DNA of 30,495 nucleotides from positions 1 through 30,495 of the forward strand of contig DDUN01000060.1 of the NCBI GenBank assembly GCA_002344825.1. The letters run 5' to 3'. Below the pieces are notes generated by a model. The model did no database searches, was not told the DNA's origin, and saw only the letters and a list, made by a program, of their open reading frames with translations. Below are positions 15,570-22,907 of the stretch, in pieces; the first letter of the stretch is position 1, and each line of letters starts with the position of its first letter. Source of the stretch: Candidatus Multiplicimicrobium inquinatum (GTDB taxonomy: Bacteria; Omnitrophota; Omnitrophia; Omnitrophales; Aquincolibacteriaceae). The position numbers were made by a program, and so were the translations under genes.

Positions 15570-16133
15570 TTATTTTCTCGGCTTTTGTGTTTTAAGCTGA
15601 TCCCGCAGGAGATAAAAATATCCGAGAATGGTCTTACCATCCTGAATTTGTCCGCGGTCAATCATTTTTCCGATCTGCGCCAAGCTGAACTCGTGGATCT
15701 CAAATTCTTCATCGGCGTCTTTTTCAGCAAAGGCAGGCGTCAGTTTCTGCGCCAAAAAAAGATGCATTTTTTCTTCGGATATTCCCGGAGTCGGATAAAA
15801 GCTGACCAACTTTTTAAGTTTCTTCGAATCATGCCCGACTTCTTCTTTCAATTCACGCCGGGCGGACTGAAGCAAGGACTCGCCTTTTTCAACGCCCCCT
15901 GCCGGGAACTCCCAAATCCAACCACGGGCTGCATAACGATACTGTTTCACCAAAATATAGCGCCCCGAATCCGTTTCAGGAATCATGACGACACAGCCGG
16001 GGTGTTCAATGGAATGGCGGATTATTTTTTGCCCGCCAACCTGAATTAAGCACTCAACAAAAACAAAAGATTTTAGGTGTAGTAAGGTCTTTTTTCGGAG
16101 AACTTTTGCGGAATTTGACTTCGGGGATTTCAT
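15570..16133 (-). CDS. Nudix hydrolase, ADP-ribose pyrophosphatase type
   Basis: Predicted to hydrolyse ADP-ribose or a related nucleoside diphosphate derivative to AMP and a sugar phosphate. The 187-aa protein holds a complete Nudix box at residues 79-100 (GGVEKGE ... RRELKEEVG, with the metal-binding Glu94, Glu97 and Glu98), preceded by QYRYAARGWIWEFPAG as in NudF/ADPRase. The downstream FYPTPGISEEKMHLFLA segment also matches that subgroup. The start at ATG 16133 lacks a Shine-Dalgarno, and the first 20 or so residues are basic and may not be conserved. It follows the Fur-family gene by 32 bp and is probably co-transcribed. Confidence 0.85.
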   Translation of the reverse strand: MKSPKSNSAKVLRKKTLLHLKSFVFVECLIQVGGQKIIRHSIEHPGCVVMIPETDSGRYILVKQYRYAARGWIWEFPAGGVEKGESLLQSARRELKEEVGHDSKKLKKLVSFYPTPGISEEKMHLFLAQKLTPAFAEKDADEEFEIHEFSLAQIGKMIDRGQIQDGKTILGYFYLLRDQLKTQKPRK

Positions 16134-16165
16134 GCAAGAAAAAGATTTTGAAAAATAAGAAGAAA

Positions 16166-16642
16166 CTAACGCGCTTCTCGTTTTTCCAGCTCCTGCGCTT
16201 CTTGGGAAAGCCCAAAAATACGATGATCATGAAAAACAATTTTAAATCCATATTGGCGCGCAATCTCTTCCTGGAGTCTCTCAATTTCATCGGAGTGAAA
16301 TTCAATGATTTTTCCGGTGCGGATGCAAATCATATGGTCATGATGCCCCTTGATAGAAACCCGCTCAAAATAGTCGCGCTTCCCCGCGCCCGCGGATTTC
16401 TGAATAATTCCGCACTCAAGCAAAAGCGGCAATGTGCGGTACACCGTATCACGTGCGATTCGAAAACCTTTTTTCTTCAAACGGTCGTACAAACTGTCCG
16501 CGTCAAAATGCTCATTCAGCTTTTCAATTTCCTCAAAAATATGACGCCTCTCATAAGTAAATTTAAGCTTTTTCTGAAGCAATAAATCCATGAACCTTTG
16601 CTGTTCAGAACTAACTTTAACCGGCTCTGCTTTTTTCACCAT
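16166..16642 (-). CDS. Fur-family transcriptional regulator lacking the CxxC zinc sites
   Basis: Metal- or peroxide-responsive repressor family, 158 aa. Seen: an N-terminal winged helix with recognition helix RIARDTVYRTLPLLLECG (61-78), the metal-binding stretch GHHDHMICIRTGKIIEF (99-115), and the C-terminal HDHRIFGLSQEA (138-149). The two CxxC motifs that hold structural zinc in many family members are both broken: the first reads C106-I-R-T and the second is S-x-x-A. Only Cys77 and Cys106 remain. The regulatory His/Asp/Glu residues (His100, His101, His103) are kept. Fur, PerR or Zur specificity cannot be told. ATG 16642 has a weak AAAGG, and a promoter is visible upstream. Confidence 0.9.
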   Translation of the reverse strand: MVKKAEPVKVSSEQQRFMDLLLQKKLKFTYERRHIFEEIEKLNEHFDADSLYDRLKKKGFRIARDTVYRTLPLLLECGIIQKSAGAGKRDYFERVSIKGHHDHMICIRTGKIIEFHSDEIERLQEEIARQYGFKIVFHDHRIFGLSQEAQELEKREAR

Positions 16643-17048
16643 AACACGACCTTTAATATTAAACGGATCCGCAAAAATATTTCGATAAGATCAAAATCGC
16701 AAACTATTCACAACATTAATTCCCTACGAATTATAAGCTTGAAGAAGAATTCTGCAACATATTCCATCCCAATCCTTCATCTCTGAGTTTGCCTCATTAA
16801 CTGGAAAGCGTGACTTTCTAAAATACTTCCGTGAGGATTTCTTATCTTAAAACAAACTCGCAAAAAAAGGTTTCAATCACTTTAAGCTGCAACAAACCTG
16901 CAACATAAATTCTTAAAAAACGCACTTCGACAACTTTTGTTAACTTGGGATGGCTTGTATTACCTTCGATTGCAATTAATGATATTTAAAGGACTTAGGA
17001 TTGATTTGCCGTAACTCTTTGGTGGAATTGAAACTTGAGAAAAACAGA
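16643..17048. other. 406-bp AT-rich non-coding region
   Basis: Lies between the Fur-family gene and tRNA-Gly. It holds the fur promoter and the T-rich end of tRNA-Gly (17037-17048). The octamer CTGCAACA occurs three times (16752-16759, 16887-16894, 16898-16905), the last two exactly 11 bp apart. I see no credible coding frame or known RNA fold. Confidence 0.6.
16730..16757 (-). promoter_or_regulatory. promoter of the Fur-family gene
   Basis: Read leftward: -35 TTGCAG (16752-16757), 16-bp spacer, perfect -10 TATAAT (16730-16735). This leaves a leader of about 80 nt to the ATG at 16642. I do not see a convincing 19-bp Fur box overlapping it. Confidence 0.55.
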
Positions 17049-17122
17049 TGGAGCGGGATACGGGAATCGAACCCGTGTTACAAGCTTGGGAAGCTTATGT
17101 ATTACCATTATACGAATCCCGC
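17049..17122 (-). tRNA. tRNA-Gly (anticodon CCC), CCA encoded
   Basis: Cloverleaf of 71 nt plus an encoded CCA (17051-17049): acceptor GCGGGAT/ATCCCGC, D stem GTAT/ATAC, anticodon stem TAAGC/GCTTG with loop TTCCCAA, T stem ACGGG/CCCGT with loop TTCGATT, discriminator T. It reads GGG. It begins 10 bp after the PfkB stop codon, so it is probably processed from the end of that operon transcript. The following TCTGTTTTTCTC may serve as a weak end signal. Confidence 0.95.
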
Positions 17123-17132
17123 CCGACAAAAA

Positions 17133-18050
17133 TTAGATTGTAGAGATTTTCCTCAGAACTTCAAGGCGCTCATCAATTTCTTTGCGCTGAAGCGTACGAA
17201 GTCTCTCGAGGCCAAATTTTTCGACGGTAAATGATGCCGTTACTGTTCCATACGCCATCGCACGGCACACATTTTCGAATGTAGCCTCTCCGGTGGATGC
17301 TAAATAGCCCATCATTGCGCCGGCAAAAGTATCGCCCGCGCCGGTGGGGTCAAAGACTTCCTCAAGCGGATAAGCCGGAATGACAAATATTCTTTTATCA
17401 TGATACAAAATACCGCCATGCTCACCTTTTTTGATAATGACATAGTCCGGCCCCATCGCATTAATTTTTTGTGCGGCCCGCAGCAAATTCGACTCACCTG
17501 AAATGGCACGCGCTTCTCCATCATTTAAAACAACCGCGTTCACGCGCGCTAAAACTCTTCTCAGCGACGGCAATTTACTCTGAATCCAAAAATTCATGGT
17601 GTCGCAAGCGATCCATTTGGGTTTTGATTTTTGCGCTTGATCTAAAATATCCAGCTGCAAATCAGGGTCAATATTTGCCAAAAACAAAAATGGAACCGCG
17701 TCCGGATAATTCAGCTCCGGCTTAAAATCCAGTAAGACATTCAAATCCGTTTGAAGCGTAGTCGCTGAGTTCATGTCGCCCTCATACTTGCCCGTCCAGC
17801 GAAAAGTCGACCCTTCAAGCGTTTTCAGATGCGACAATTCAATGGGACGCTCTTGCAAAACAGCGCGGTATTCTTGCGGAAAATCCTTGCCCACCACCGC
17901 CACTAAACCAACTTGCGTGTAAAAGCTGGCCGCATACGAGAAATAAGATCCTGACCCTCCGAAAACCTCGCGGTTTGCGCCAAAAGGCGTTGAAATGGTG
18001 TCAATCGCAACGGTTCCGATCACAGCCAAAGGGGGCGTATTTTTAGACAT
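17133..18050 (-). CDS. PfkB-family carbohydrate or nucleoside kinase
   Basis: ATP-dependent ribokinase-fold kinase of 305 aa; substrate unknown. Seen: the N-terminal GTVAIDTI (12-19), FGGSGSYFSYAAS (30-42, the first PfkB signature region), the VIIKKGEHGG strand, and the anion-hole/catalytic motif DPTGAGDTFAGAMMGYL near residue 240, with the catalytic Asp. It does not resemble the RfaE1 heptose kinase, which would be the expected partner of the nearby gmhA and hldE, although a role in sugar metabolism is plausible. Start ATG 18050 has a good Shine-Dalgarno (AGGAG) and overlaps the thiE end by 8 bp. tRNA-Gly follows. Confidence 0.87.
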   Translation of the reverse strand: MSKNTPPLAVIGTVAIDTISTPFGANREVFGGSGSYFSYAASFYTQVGLVAVVGKDFPQEYRAVLQERPIELSHLKTLEGSTFRWTGKYEGDMNSATTLQTDLNVLLDFKPELNYPDAVPFLFLANIDPDLQLDILDQAQKSKPKWIACDTMNFWIQSKLPSLRRVLARVNAVVLNDGEARAISGESNLLRAAQKINAMGPDYVIIKKGEHGGILYHDKRIFVIPAYPLEEVFDPTGAGDTFAGAMMGYLASTGEATFENVCRAMAYGTVTASFTVEKFGLERLRTLQRKEIDERLEVLRKISTI

Positions 18051-18702
18051 CGGTCTCTCCTCTTAATTTTTGCGTAAAATGACGGCAAGCTAACTCAGGG
18101 CTTTTCGCGGAAAAAATAGCACGTACAACCGCAACCCGGGAAGCCCCCTTCTCTAAAACCAAATCCAAATTTTTCAAATCAATACCGCCGATCGCAACCC
18201 AGGGCTTTTTCGCAAACCGGCCTACGCGCTCCACTAAACCTAACCCCACCGAGCGATAATCCAGCTTGGTGGGCGTTGCAAAAACAGGCCCAACGGCAAA
18301 ATAGTCTATGGGCTCCGTTTGGGCGCGCTTTGCCTGAGCATCGCTGTGCGTTGACAACCCCAACAAGAGACTCTGCTTCATTTTCTTACAAAGCCGGCGG
18401 ACTTCTTTCGGGGGCAAATCATCTTGTCCCACATGCAGCCCGTGTGCGGATGTCAGCAACGCCAAAGACAGCGAATCATTCACGAAATAAAGTTTCTTAT
18501 GGCGGTTAGCTATCTTTGAAATCGCAAGCCCTAACCGCACTTTTTCCGACATAGGTAAATTTTTTGAGCGAAGCTGAATAATATCCGCCCCGCCGATATA
18601 AGCAGACTCGACGGCGCGAAGAATACCGGACTGAGAATGGGAATTCAGATCCGTGACCGCGTACAATCGAAAATCTCGAAAAACACGGTTGATCCACTGC
18701 AT
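18043..18702 (-). CDS. thiE: thiamine-phosphate synthase
   Basis: Joins the HMP pyrophosphate and thiazole phosphate moieties to thiamine phosphate. The 219-aa TIM barrel shows LYAVTD (13-18), ADIIQLRSKN (39-48), YFVND (72-76), GLHVGQDDLP (88-97), GLSTHS, DYFAVGPVFATPTK and AIGGI. These are the ThiE phosphate- and pyrophosphate-binding segments. The usual QLR-E/D-K reads QLRSK here. It lies 3 bp after hldE, with no other thiamine gene in view and no THI-box riboswitch upstream. TenI, a related non-synthase, is a less likely alternative because the diphosphate-binding residues look kept. Confidence 0.87.
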   Translation of the reverse strand: MQWINRVFRDFRLYAVTDLNSHSQSGILRAVESAYIGGADIIQLRSKNLPMSEKVRLGLAISKIANRHKKLYFVNDSLSLALLTSAHGLHVGQDDLPPKEVRRLCKKMKQSLLLGLSTHSDAQAKRAQTEPIDYFAVGPVFATPTKLDYRSVGLGLVERVGRFAKKPWVAIGGIDLKNLDLVLEKGASRVAVVRAIFSAKSPELACRHFTQKLRGETDV

Positions 18703-18705
18703 AAA

Positions 18706-19209
18706 TCAGAGCTTCGCGGCTAATTCCGCCAGCTTGTTAATCACCTTTGTCGATGAACGGCCCTTCACAAACTGGATTCTTTTCACCTTGCCGCCCCAAC
18801 TCATCACCTCAGGAGCACCAACAATATCTTTCAGCTTCCAGTCCGCGCCTTTTGCCAAAACATCTGGCTTCACTTTCATAATCAGACTTAAAGGAGTCGG
18901 ATCGGAAAAAAGAACAACATAATCAACGCATTGAAGCGCGGCCAAAACAAAAAGCCGGTCTTTTTCCGGATTAACCGGGCGCCCAGGTCCTTTATACGAA
19001 CGCACCGAGCTGTCAGAGTTAACGCCAACAACCAGCAAATCACCTGCCGCACGCGCCTTCTCAAGATAGGACACATGCCCTCGGTGCAAAATATCAAACG
19101 TTCCGTTTGTGAAAACAATTTTCTTACGTAGCTTTAAAAAATGGCGTCTTAGCGCTGGCAATTGCGCGCGGGAAATGATTTTGCTTTCAATGGAAGAAAT
19201 TGGACTCAT
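18706..19209 (-). CDS. hldE: D-glycero-beta-D-manno-heptose 1-phosphate adenylyltransferase (HldE C-terminal half / RfaE2)
   Basis: Nucleotidyltransferase making ADP-D-glycero-manno-heptose for the LPS inner core. The protein is only the cytidylyltransferase-like domain, as in organisms where the kinase (RfaE1) is a separate gene. Seen: FTNGTFDILHRGHVSYL (about 33-49) with the HxGH motif at 42-45, GVNSDSSVRSYKGPGRPVN, and the C-terminal KPDVLAKGADW and FVKGRSSTKVI (an ISSTxxI variant). I choose ATG 19209 (167 aa). An in-frame TTG at 19227 would add six residues but has no ribosome site. gmhA, an earlier pathway gene, lies just upstream across a 125-bp gap. The kinase and GmhB are not in the window. 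Confidence 0.9.
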   Translation of the reverse strand: MSPISSIESKIISRAQLPALRRHFLKLRKKIVFTNGTFDILHRGHVSYLEKARAAGDLLVVGVNSDSSVRSYKGPGRPVNPEKDRLFVLAALQCVDYVVLFSDPTPLSLIMKVKPDVLAKGADWKLKDIVGAPEVMSWGGKVKRIQFVKGRSSTKVINKLAELAAKL

Positions 19210-19265
19210 ATCTTTAAAAATGCTCAAAAAAGCTCATATGCGAAGCGCTCGCAAGTGACCGCGGA

Positions 19266-19285
19266 GGCGTATTTAAAAATACGCC
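19266..19285. repeat. hairpin between gmhA and hldE
   Basis: GGCGTATTT (19266-19274) and AAATACGCC (19277-19285) form a perfect 9-bp stem with a 2-nt centre. It sits in the only sizeable gap (19210-19334) of this gene series. No T-tract follows on either strand, so it is more likely a processing, pausing or repeat element than a classical terminator. Confidence 0.6.
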
Positions 19286-19334
19286 GCACAAGAGAACGCG
19301 GCGAGCAATGAAGCAGATGCCTTTTTTCAGCATT

Positions 19335-19907
19335 TTAATCAAAGAAAACTTTTTCCACCGCTTCAGAGATAGCATGCAAAGCAAAAATATGCATTTCCTG
19401 AATGTGGGATGTTTTTTCAGATTTCACGATCAAGCAAATATCCGCCAGGTCTTTTATCTTACCGCCGTCTTTTCCGGTAAGCGCGATGGTGTGAATTTTT
19501 TTCGCACGGGCGGCCTTCACCGCTTCCAAAACATTGGGCGAATTCCCGCTTGTGGAAAGCGCTATCAGGACATCCCCTTCATTCCCCAAGCCTTCAACCT
19601 GGCGTGAAAAAATAACGTCATAAGAATAGTCATTTCCAATCGCCGTTAAAGCGGAGGTATCCGTTGTCAACGCGAGCGCGGGCAAACTACGGCGTTCTTT
19701 CTCAAAGCGTCCGACAAATTCAGCGGCAACATGCTGAGCATCCGCGGCGGACCCGCCGTTACCGCAAAGCATGACTTTACGGCCTGATTTTAGCGCAGAT
19801 AATAACAAACGTGACATCTGCTCAAGCAATTCAAGATCTTTTCCCTGAAAAGTCTTCTCAAATGCTTTTTGGTGCCCCCGCAATAAATTTTCAAAAATTT
19901 CCTGCAT
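19335..19907 (-). CDS. gmhA: phosphoheptose isomerase
   Basis: SIS-domain enzyme converting sedoheptulose 7-phosphate to D-glycero-D-manno-heptose 7-phosphate, first step of ADP-heptose synthesis. The 190-aa protein has CGNGGSAADAQHVAAEFVGRF (48-68) with the substrate-binding SAADAQH and catalytic Glu63 region, LSTSGNSPNVLEAV in the second phosphate loop, and the C-terminal histidine in MHIFALHAISEAVE. Length matches GmhA. It starts at ATG 19907, 5 bp after pfkA, with no Shine-Dalgarno. hldE lies downstream, supporting heptose rather than other SIS functions. Confidence 0.92.
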   Translation of the reverse strand: MQEIFENLLRGHQKAFEKTFQGKDLELLEQMSRLLLSALKSGRKVMLCGNGGSAADAQHVAAEFVGRFEKERRSLPALALTTDTSALTAIGNDYSYDVIFSRQVEGLGNEGDVLIALSTSGNSPNVLEAVKAARAKKIHTIALTGKDGGKIKDLADICLIVKSEKTSHIQEMHIFALHAISEAVEKVFFD

Positions 19908-19912
19908 GAAAA

Positions 19913-20935
19913 TTAGCCGAAGAAAGTTCGCGCTGTTTCATACCAGTCAAGCGGAACAGTTTTAAGTTTCCCTACGGCATCTTCCAGCGGCACCGAAACA
20001 ATCTCACGGCCGCGCAAACTCACCATATGACCAAACTTCTTTTCTTCAATCAAATCCACTGCGGCCAATCCGAAGCGCGTGCCAAGAACACGGTCGAAGG
20101 CAGTCGGTGACCCCCCGCGCTGAATGTGCCCAAGAACGGTAACACGGGTTTCAAAACCGGTCTTTTTCTCGATCATGTCGGCAATTTTCTGACCGATTCC
20201 GCCTAATTTAACATGACCGAACTGATCCAGCTCCTGGTCGGCAACAAGTTCTTCATTCTTCAGGTGAAAACCTTCCGATACGGCGATAATGCTGAATGAT
20301 TTTCCGCGCGCGTGACGGCGTTTAATCGTATCGCAGATTTCATCAATCGTAAGCGGAACTTCAGGAATCAAAATTAAGTCCGCTCCGCCGGCAATCCCGG
20401 ACTCCAAAGCAATCCAACCCGCATGACGGCCCATAATTTCGGCCACAATGACGCGGTTATGCGATTCCGCGGTCGTATGAAGACGGTCAAGACATTCCAT
20501 CGCGATATTGAGCGCGGTGTCATATCCGAACGTAAAATCAGTCGCATTCAAATCGTTATCAATTGTCTTGGGAACGCCCACCACGGGAATACCGTCTTTG
20601 GAAAGCTTATTACCCGCACCCAATGTGTCTTCTCCGCCGATAGCCACAAGCGCGTCAAGACCATGAGCCTTCATCGTCTCGCGGACTTTTTCTACGTCAC
20701 CGGCTTTTTTATAAGGGTTGGTGCGGGATGTTCCTAAAATAGTTCCTCCGCGATGCAAAATACCGGACACACTCGCGATATCAAGCGGCTCCGCGATATT
20801 TTCAATAATTCCCTTCCAACCATGCTTAAATCCCACAACGCCCCAGCCCTTGGTAACAGCCTTACGCACCACAGCACGAATTACAGGATTCAGTCCGGGG
20901 CAATCTCCGCCGCCTGTCAAAATACCGATTTTCAT
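19913..20935 (-). CDS. pfkA: 6-phosphofructokinase, probably PPi-dependent
   Basis: Phosphorylates fructose 6-phosphate to the 1,6-bisphosphate. Start ATG 20935 is set by a strong AAGGAG Shine-Dalgarno and the family N-terminus MKIGILTGGGDCPGLNP; a longer frame to 21028 is not coding. In 340 aa the catalytic PKTIDND is at 122-128, MGRHAGWIAL at 168-177 and HIQRGGSPTAFDR at 270-282. The nucleotide-specificity positions read D103 (in GGEDTLG) and K123, equivalent to E. coli 104 and 124. Asp plus Lys there is the signature of pyrophosphate-dependent enzymes, while ATP enzymes have Gly at the first. This is an inference from established family rules. Confidence 0.92.
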   Translation of the reverse strand: MKIGILTGGGDCPGLNPVIRAVVRKAVTKGWGVVGFKHGWKGIIENIAEPLDIASVSGILHRGGTILGTSRTNPYKKAGDVEKVRETMKAHGLDALVAIGGEDTLGAGNKLSKDGIPVVGVPKTIDNDLNATDFTFGYDTALNIAMECLDRLHTTAESHNRVIVAEIMGRHAGWIALESGIAGGADLILIPEVPLTIDEICDTIKRRHARGKSFSIIAVSEGFHLKNEELVADQELDQFGHVKLGGIGQKIADMIEKKTGFETRVTVLGHIQRGGSPTAFDRVLGTRFGLAAVDLIEEKKFGHMVSLRGREIVSVPLEDAVGKLKTVPLDWYETARTFFG

Positions 20936-20954
20936 AGTTTTTCTCCTTAAGTAT

Positions 20955-21524
20955 TTATTTAGAAAAAACAGTTTTGGCCGTATCCGCAATTTCATCTGTC
21001 TGCTGAATACGGTCAATTCCACAATCAATTTCTAGCTGATTATCCAGCCCTACCAATTTTTGCAACCGTGTCCGAATTTCTTCCTGCAACTCCTGCACTG
21101 CACCGGACAACGAATCATTCGCCCATAAAACCAAACGAATATTCAGTAAAATAGTCTGACTTCGAATTCCCAGTTTTATTTTATACTCTTTAACGAATGA
21201 GGATTTTTTTAAAACCTTGCGCGCCACATCCTCAATCGCTCTTCCGGAAATAGAAACAATTCCGGCATCTGTTCTGCAAATAAGCGCTTCATTTTGAGGG
21301 CTAGTCTTCACCACCACCCGTAAAATCACTAACCCCAAAAAAATAAATCCACAACCCGTCACGCCTACGATAACTGAAAAGGGATAGTTATGATAAACGC
21401 GGTAGAGCGTTTCAATCGCATCTTCCAACGGCCACCAATGAAACGCGATAATCACAAAGAAGCTACCCAGTGTCAGATAACAAAGAACAGAAAAAAGCTG
21501 ATTCAGAATATTAAAAAACTTCAC
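20955..21524 (-). CDS. AmaP/Asp23-like membrane protein
   Basis: Small membrane protein of 189 aa. Two hydrophobic helices (about 9-30 and 48-71) are followed by a soluble domain resembling the Asp23/DUF322 fold: a segment with ISGRAIEDVARKVLKKSSFVKEYKIKLG and a helix-strand pattern through LVLWANDSLSGAVQELQEEIRTRL. This is the layout of AmaP, the membrane anchor of Asp23 in Gram-positive bacteria. Function in an LPS-bearing cell is unknown. It starts with GTG 21524 behind TAAGG, 6 bp after accC, and ends 19 bp before pfkA. No separate Asp23 gene is in view. Confidence 0.72.
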   Translation of the reverse strand: MKFFNILNQLFSVLCYLTLGSFFVIIAFHWWPLEDAIETLYRVYHNYPFSVIVGVTGCGFIFLGLVILRVVVKTSPQNEALICRTDAGIVSISGRAIEDVARKVLKKSSFVKEYKIKLGIRSQTILLNIRLVLWANDSLSGAVQELQEEIRTRLQKLVGLDNQLEIDCGIDRIQQTDEIADTAKTVFSK

Positions 21525-21530
21525 AAAACC

Positions 21531-22886
21531 TTAACCGGCTTTTTTAGCGCCAAAAACATTCTCCAAGAACTGGGTATTGACACTTCCTTTTCGAAACATC
21601 GTATTACGCAAAACTTTCTCAATGAGCGGCGCAGTCGTCTTAGTCGGCTCGACTTTAAGCTCACGCAAAGCGCGCAATAAAATATCCATCGCATCGTTGC
21701 GGTCTTTTCCGTGCACAATTAACTTTGCAATCATCGAGTCATAGTAAGGCGGAATCGAATACCCCGCGTAAATATGACTGTCAAAACGCACATGCGGACC
21801 TCCCGGCACCTGCCAAACATCGATCCGCCCCGGTGACGGCATAAAATTTCTATCCGGATCTTCGGCGTTAATGCGGCATTCAATCGCATGCCCTTCAAAA
21901 GTGATGTCTTCCTGGGTAAAACTCAGCTTTTGCCCCGCCGCAATCTTGATCTGCTCTTTGACCAAATCCAACCCGGTGACATATTCAGTGACCGGATGCT
22001 CAACCTGCAAACGCGTATTCATTTCCATAAAGTAAAACTCGCCGTCCGCGTCCAAAAGAAACTCAATAGTACCGGCATTTTCATACTTAAAAGCCTTGGC
22101 GGCACGAATCGCGGCTTCCCCCATTTTCTTGCGGAGTGAAGTTGACATTCCGGGAGCAGGTGACTCTTCAATCAGCTTTTGATGGTTTCTTTGTACGGAG
22201 CAATCACGCTCGCCTAAATGCAATACATTGCCATGACTATCCGCAAGAATTTGAACTTCAATGTGACGCGGTTCACGGATATATTTTTCGATATAAACAT
22301 CACGGTTCGCAAAAGCAGCTTCCGCTTCAGCCTGCGCGTTCAGAAAAGCACTGATCAGTTTTCCGTCATTATGGGCAACTTTAATCCCCTTACCGCCGCC
22401 GCCCGCGCTGGCCTTGATCACAACCGGGTAACCAAACTTTTTCGCCAAAGTCAGCGCCTCTTCCTGACTTGTGATGGTTCCCTTACTACCGGGAATAATC
22501 GGAACTTTGGCTTTGCGCATTTCTTCGCGCGCGACGGATTTATCTCCCGCCAAACGGATACTTTCGGGCTTGGGCCCGATAAACTTAATTTGGCAAGATT
22601 CACAAATCTCCGCGAAATGAGCGTTTTCCGACAAAAATCCGTAGCCGGGGTGAATGGCCTCCACGTCCGCGATTTCCGCGGCTGAGATAATAGCGGGAAT
22701 ATTCAAATAACTTTCAGAAGACGGAGCCTCGCCGATGCAAATCGCCTCATCCGCTAATTTAACATGCATGGACTCACGGTCCGCTTTGGAAAAAACAGCG
22801 ACGGATTTGATTCCCATTTCACGGCAGGCACGGATGACACGAACCGCAATTTCACCGCGGTTTGCAATTAAGATCTTAGAAAACAT
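21531..22886 (-). CDS. accC: acetyl-CoA carboxylase biotin carboxylase subunit
   Basis: ATP-grasp enzyme that carboxylates biotin on AccB with bicarbonate. The 451-aa protein is full length, with FSKILIANRGEIAVRVIRA at the start, HPGYGFLSEN (79-88), the glycine loop GGGGKG (162-167), ERDCSVQRNHQKLIEE (226-241) and the catalytic EMNTRLQVEHPVTE (288-301). It follows accB by 21 bp, as is usual for an accBC pair. The AmaP-like gene comes directly after it. Confidence 0.96.
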   Translation of the reverse strand: MFSKILIANRGEIAVRVIRACREMGIKSVAVFSKADRESMHVKLADEAICIGEAPSSESYLNIPAIISAAEIADVEAIHPGYGFLSENAHFAEICESCQIKFIGPKPESIRLAGDKSVAREEMRKAKVPIIPGSKGTITSQEEALTLAKKFGYPVVIKASAGGGGKGIKVAHNDGKLISAFLNAQAEAEAAFANRDVYIEKYIREPRHIEVQILADSHGNVLHLGERDCSVQRNHQKLIEESPAPGMSTSLRKKMGEAAIRAAKAFKYENAGTIEFLLDADGEFYFMEMNTRLQVEHPVTEYVTGLDLVKEQIKIAAGQKLSFTQEDITFEGHAIECRINAEDPDRNFMPSPGRIDVWQVPGGPHVRFDSHIYAGYSIPPYYDSMIAKLIVHGKDRNDAMDILLRALRELKVEPTKTTAPLIEKVLRNTMFRKGSVNTQFLENVFGAKKAG

Positions 22887-22907
22887 AAATAAATCAGCCT
22901 TAAAGCT

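Noticed and set aside
17001..17234. 77-codon rightward open frame
   Set aside because: It is the antisense of tRNA-Gly (the GIRESNPC-type peptide often produced by tRNA genes) and of the pfkB end.
20936..21028. Upstream extension of pfkA to 21028
   Set aside because: The ATG at 20935 has a strong Shine-Dalgarno and the conserved N-terminus; the extension overlaps the AmaP-like gene end.
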